Part shown: one piece after another, positions 27,255 to 29,807 of the stretch | How the letters are laid out: the number at the start of each line of letters is the position of its first letter | Numbering within the stretch: position 1 is the first letter of the stretch | From: JBBTRN01 sp038065175 | GTDB lineage: Bacteria > Patescibacteriota > Doudnabacteria > UBA920 | NCBI GenBank assembly: GCA_038065175.1 | Contig: JBBTRN010000006.1 | Location: 1 to 29,807, forward strand | Direction of reading: 5' to 3' | DNA: 29,807 bases | Program-made: the position numbers and the translations under genes | Notes under the pieces: generated by a model | Databases searched by the model: none | What the model saw: only the letters and a program-made list of their open reading frames with translations | Told to the model about the DNA's origin: nothing

Positions 27255-29807
27255 TTATCTTTGTTGGACGCATAAATTATACAAAGCCATCCTCTGCTCG
27301 ACAAAGACTTGCGTATAATTACTTTGCCCTACATACGCCGCGAAAGCCGCCGATACATCTCCGTTCGATTTCTGAAGATTGTCGCTAAAAACTTTAGAGG
27401 TTATGTCTAAGGCGGTCAATGGGTTCAATAAGTCGGTCGGGGTATAACACGCCCCGGCTATGAACCGGCTGGGAGTAGAGGGGTCGCACCACTTTTTATA
27501 ATTTTCCGTGCTTCCTTCGGGGTAAATCGCGACCTGGGTTAGGCCAATGTCATACCCGCAAGCTTGCCAATTTAGATTATATAAAGGCGAACTTTGCGCC
27601 TGGAAAGGGGTGCATAACTGGGGCCGCCCGCCCAAAGCGCAATGGCACCCGACCGCGTTTTCCCGCCCGCTGGACTCGGCCTGGATCACAACCCTAAGCA
27701 CGCAGGCGTCAACATTATATTTTTGCGCCGCGGTGTTTATGGCTTCTGTCCATTTCTGCGTGCCTAACAGACTGCCGGGGACATTATAGCTGCCCTGAAA
27801 CTCGCCTGTGCCGGTCGAAATATAACTAAGTCCCTTGCCTACAAAACTTTGCTCTATAGATTTGCAATAAGGCTCAAGTCCGACAGATTCCCTGGCTAAA
27901 TAGGTAATTTTACTGTTGCAAATCCCCCAAATAATTGAAGCAATGAGTGTTAAAATTAAAAACGCCAGCATAACAGCCACAAGATTCATGGCAATAATAT
28001 TCAATTTTACCTTGCGGCTTAACTCAATTTGGATGTTCTGATCTTTAAATTTGCTTAAAAGCTTGCTTTGCCGCTGGATGTGGTTTAACGCCCAACCCTT
28101 AAAAAGCCAGACCAAGTCGCCGACTATTGCGCCCAAAAATACGGACAAACCAAAAGTCGGAATTGCTACGCCCCAAACCCAAACCACGCCAGTTAACAAA
28201 ACTTTGTCCAAAGCCTGATTGGCTGCAAAAGCCTCTTCTGTTTCAGCTAAGCTGGCTGCCGCTTGAGCGCCTTGCCTTGGCCGGGGGCTTGGGGTTAATT
28301 GAGCAGGATCCTCTGTTTTAGGCTCAGAATCCCGCCCATCTTGAAAATCCTGCCCTTCCTGTTCCGCAGGCTTTTTACCATACTCCTTGTCCCCTAAACC
28401 CAGAGGCGCCCCGGGCGCCAAAGGCATACCCTCGCCTTTAGGAAGAATACTATCCGGTGCTTGTGCCTCGGCGCCTGGCAATTCAGTTTGGGGAGCCCCG
28501 GGCAAATCTTTAGGAACAGACGGCGGCTTTGGAGCTTCTTTTCCAAAACCTTCCCCGCTTTCCCTGTCCGGGGGCCTCGATGTTTCCTGACCTCCGGAAA
28601 TTTTAGGCCGGGCTATTGGCGCGCCAGCGCCTAAAGGCTTAGAGCCCTTGCCCAGAGCCTCACCAATCGCCCTGTCCCTGCCTTTCATAGCAGCTAATTC
28701 TTTTTGGTATTCTCCTTTCCCCGGCAGTTTAGGCTCCACTAAAGGGGCGCTAGATTGCGCTTCTAAATTTTTGCCCTTTATTCCTTCAGCTTCTGCTGTT
28801 TTTCCTTTTGCCTCTCCGGGCGCCAAAACGCCTTTTTTTGCAGATTCATCTTCAGGTTTCGGCTCCTCGGGTTTCTTACCCTGCGCCAAAGGCTTAATCC
28901 CCTTATCAGGGGACAGACCTTGGGCAAAGTCGGGAGCTTGAGCTTTTTTTGCCTGGGAATCATCCTGCGACAGTTTTTGGGCTGTTTCTAATTGTTCCGA
29001 AGTCGTCTGGGTTTGTCCCTGAATGTCTAAACCTGTTTTGTCATCTTGACTCAAAGCTGATGCTTGGCCTTGCGGTGCGCTTGCTTGCGCCCTAAGCCCT
29101 ACTTCTTGGGTAAGACCACCACCTAAATTTAAGCCCGATGAAGCAGTACCGCCTACGGCGCTGAAAGCTCCCCCCATTTGCGCGGTCCCGCCCAAATTTG
29201 CCGGGCCGGATGAGACTACAGTTGCTCCAGGCGCCTGTTTTATTTTCTCCTCTATCCCTGCCTCTTTTTCAATAACCCCCTCTTCTGCCCGCGCAGATAT
29301 TGCTGTTTTTATATCAGCCTTTACCCCGGCTGTTCCGCTAGTTCTGCCCCGGGCTTCAATTCCGCCGCCCACGGTACCGCCTGCCGATACCTGCGCATTT
29401 GCCTGTTCTGTAGCGCCCTGGCTAATGACACGGCCGGCACCCTCTTGGGCAGTGTCTGAAATTTCTGAAACTTGCGGCTGCAGACCTAATTTTCCTTCTC
29501 CTAATACTGTCTGTTCGATTCCAATATCTTCCGACTCAACGTCTGCATCCATATCAATTTCCTGCGAGGCTGAAACACTTTGGCTTACTCGGGCAACTGC
29601 CGGTGAAACTTCTTGGGATAATTCACCCGCCTGAATAGCGCCTGGGGCTTTGCCGGCTTCTGGGCCTGCCGCAATGCCCCGCATGAATCCTCCGCCAGCG
29701 CCTTGAATAATCTGCCCGGCTGAATCGGTAAAAATTTTAGCTAAATTAACTCCGCCCTCCCCCCCTCCCGCGCCTCCTTGTTTTGAGCTTTGTCCGGTTT
29801 GGCCGCC
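27255..29807 (-). CDS. Large low-complexity membrane protein with C-terminal lytic transglycosylase domain (partial)
   Basis: The frame is open to the right edge (at least 850 residues), so the N-terminus lies outside the window. The visible part has about 520 residues of Gly/Ala/Gln/Pro/Glu/Lys-rich low complexity, two membrane segments (LLTGVVWVWGVAIPTFGLSV region and NLVAVMLAFLILTLIASIIW) around a Lys/Gln-rich cytosolic stretch, and a C-terminal SLT-like domain: INTAAQKYNVDACVLRVVIQAESSGRENAVG with the candidate catalytic Glu in QAES, then GYDIGLTQVAIYP (the GLMQ-type motif) and FAAYVGQSN. Several Cys (CHC, QACG, WCD, ACYT) may form disulfides outside the cell. Such enzymes open peptidoglycan for secretion or pilus machines; in CPR they accompany VirB4/VirB6-type genes. 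That link is inference. Confidence 0.8.
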   Translation of the reverse strand, partial: GGQTGQSSKQGGAGGGEGGVNLAKIFTDSAGQIIQGAGGGFMRGIAAGPEAGKAPGAIQAGELSQEVSPAVARVSQSVSASQEIDMDADVESEDIGIEQTVLGEGKLGLQPQVSEISDTAQEGAGRVISQGATEQANAQVSAGGTVGGGIEARGRTSGTAGVKADIKTAISARAEEGVIEKEAGIEEKIKQAPGATVVSSGPANLGGTAQMGGAFSAVGGTASSGLNLGGGLTQEVGLRAQASAPQGQASALSQDDKTGLDIQGQTQTTSEQLETAQKLSQDDSQAKKAQAPDFAQGLSPDKGIKPLAQGKKPEEPKPEDESAKKGVLAPGEAKGKTAEAEGIKGKNLEAQSSAPLVEPKLPGKGEYQKELAAMKGRDRAIGEALGKGSKPLGAGAPIARPKISGGQETSRPPDRESGEGFGKEAPKPPSVPKDLPGAPQTELPGAEAQAPDSILPKGEGMPLAPGAPLGLGDKEYGKKPAEQEGQDFQDGRDSEPKTEDPAQLTPSPRPRQGAQAAASLAETEEAFAANQALDKVLLTGVVWVWGVAIPTFGLSVFLGAIVGDLVWLFKGWALNHIQRQSKLLSKFKDQNIQIELSRKVKLNIIAMNLVAVMLAFLILTLIASIIWGICNSKITYLARESVGLEPYCKSIEQSFVGKGLSYISTGTGEFQGSYNVPGSLLGTQKWTEAINTAAQKYNVDACVLRVVIQAESSGRENAVGCHCALGGRPQLCTPFQAQSSPLYNLNWQACGYDIGLTQVAIYPEGSTENYKKWCDPSTPSRFIAGACYTPTDLLNPLTALDITSKVFSDNLQKSNGDVSAAFAAYVGQSNYTQVFVEQRMALYNLCVQQR

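Noticed and set aside
1..29807. CRISPR array or cas genes
   Set aside because: Many short repeats exist, but they are palindromes at scattered positions without regular unique spacers; no cas-like gene is present.
1..29807. Recoded TGA (Gly) as in Gracilibacteria/SR1
   Set aside because: Core genes contain no in-frame TGA, and several genes end at TGA (for example 8501-8503 and 8664-8666), so the standard bacterial code applies.

Overview
The window looks like a chromosomal segment of a Candidate Phyla Radiation (Patescibacteria, probably Parcubacteria-type) bacterium. The evidence is a compact AT-leaning coding style, a minimal set of widely conserved genes, a short SecA without the C-terminal zinc tail, LemA/HtpX, a sigma factor followed by a DUF5667-type membrane protein, a giant low-complexity transglycosylase of the kind found near CPR type IV secretion-like clusters, and very many short dispersed palindromes. 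TGA is used as a stop, so this is the standard bacterial code. The taxonomic call is an inference from gene content; no rRNA is present.

Layout. 1-535: edge region with an uncertain small ORF and two hairpins. 536-8253 (minus): secA, gatC, gatA and gatB, the tRNA-dependent amidotransferase genes, heavily interrupted. A four-helix-bundle gene with flanking inverted repeats sits between gatC and gatA. Two paralogous small membrane proteins, a PemK/MazF-like toxin, a 22-codon relic of the gatB 5' end and two tandem mini-RNA modules sit between gatA and gatB. 8450-9393 (minus): two small genes with strong Shine-Dalgarno sequences and a TrpR/YerC-like repressor with its promoter and a palindromic operator. 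9453-11721 (plus): lemA, a GxxExxY gene with flanking inverted repeats, htpX and a small unknown gene. 11702-12187 (minus): recX. 12246-14969 (plus): clpC behind a CIRCE-like operator. 15294-17529 (plus): a zinc-ribbon protein, comF, tRNA-Ser(GCU) and a small membrane protein. 18004-19741: ECF sigma factor and DUF5667 protein. 20170-20996: tRNA-Ser(UGA), a small membrane protein and a remarkable nested tRNA locus. 21025-23196: recG. 23300-23624: small ORFs. 23793-25121 (minus): radA. 25251-29807 (minus): beta-propeller protein, a single-TM protein and the large transglycosylase that runs off the right edge.

Most notable signals. (1) A complete tRNA-Arg(CCG) gene sits inside the D-loop of a second tRNA-like gene, on a perfect 10-bp stem; the outer gene has an 8-nt anticodon loop. 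(2) Two tandem promoter/mini-RNA/terminator modules whose two hairpins differ by compensatory changes lie antisense to the 3' flank of an orphan PemK-like toxin. (3) Palindromic repeats are inserted in frame into many core genes (gatB, recG, recX, htpX, comF, clpC), reminiscent of Rickettsia palindromic elements. (4) Single-gene units with flanking inverted repeats sit exactly between stop and start codons of conserved operons.
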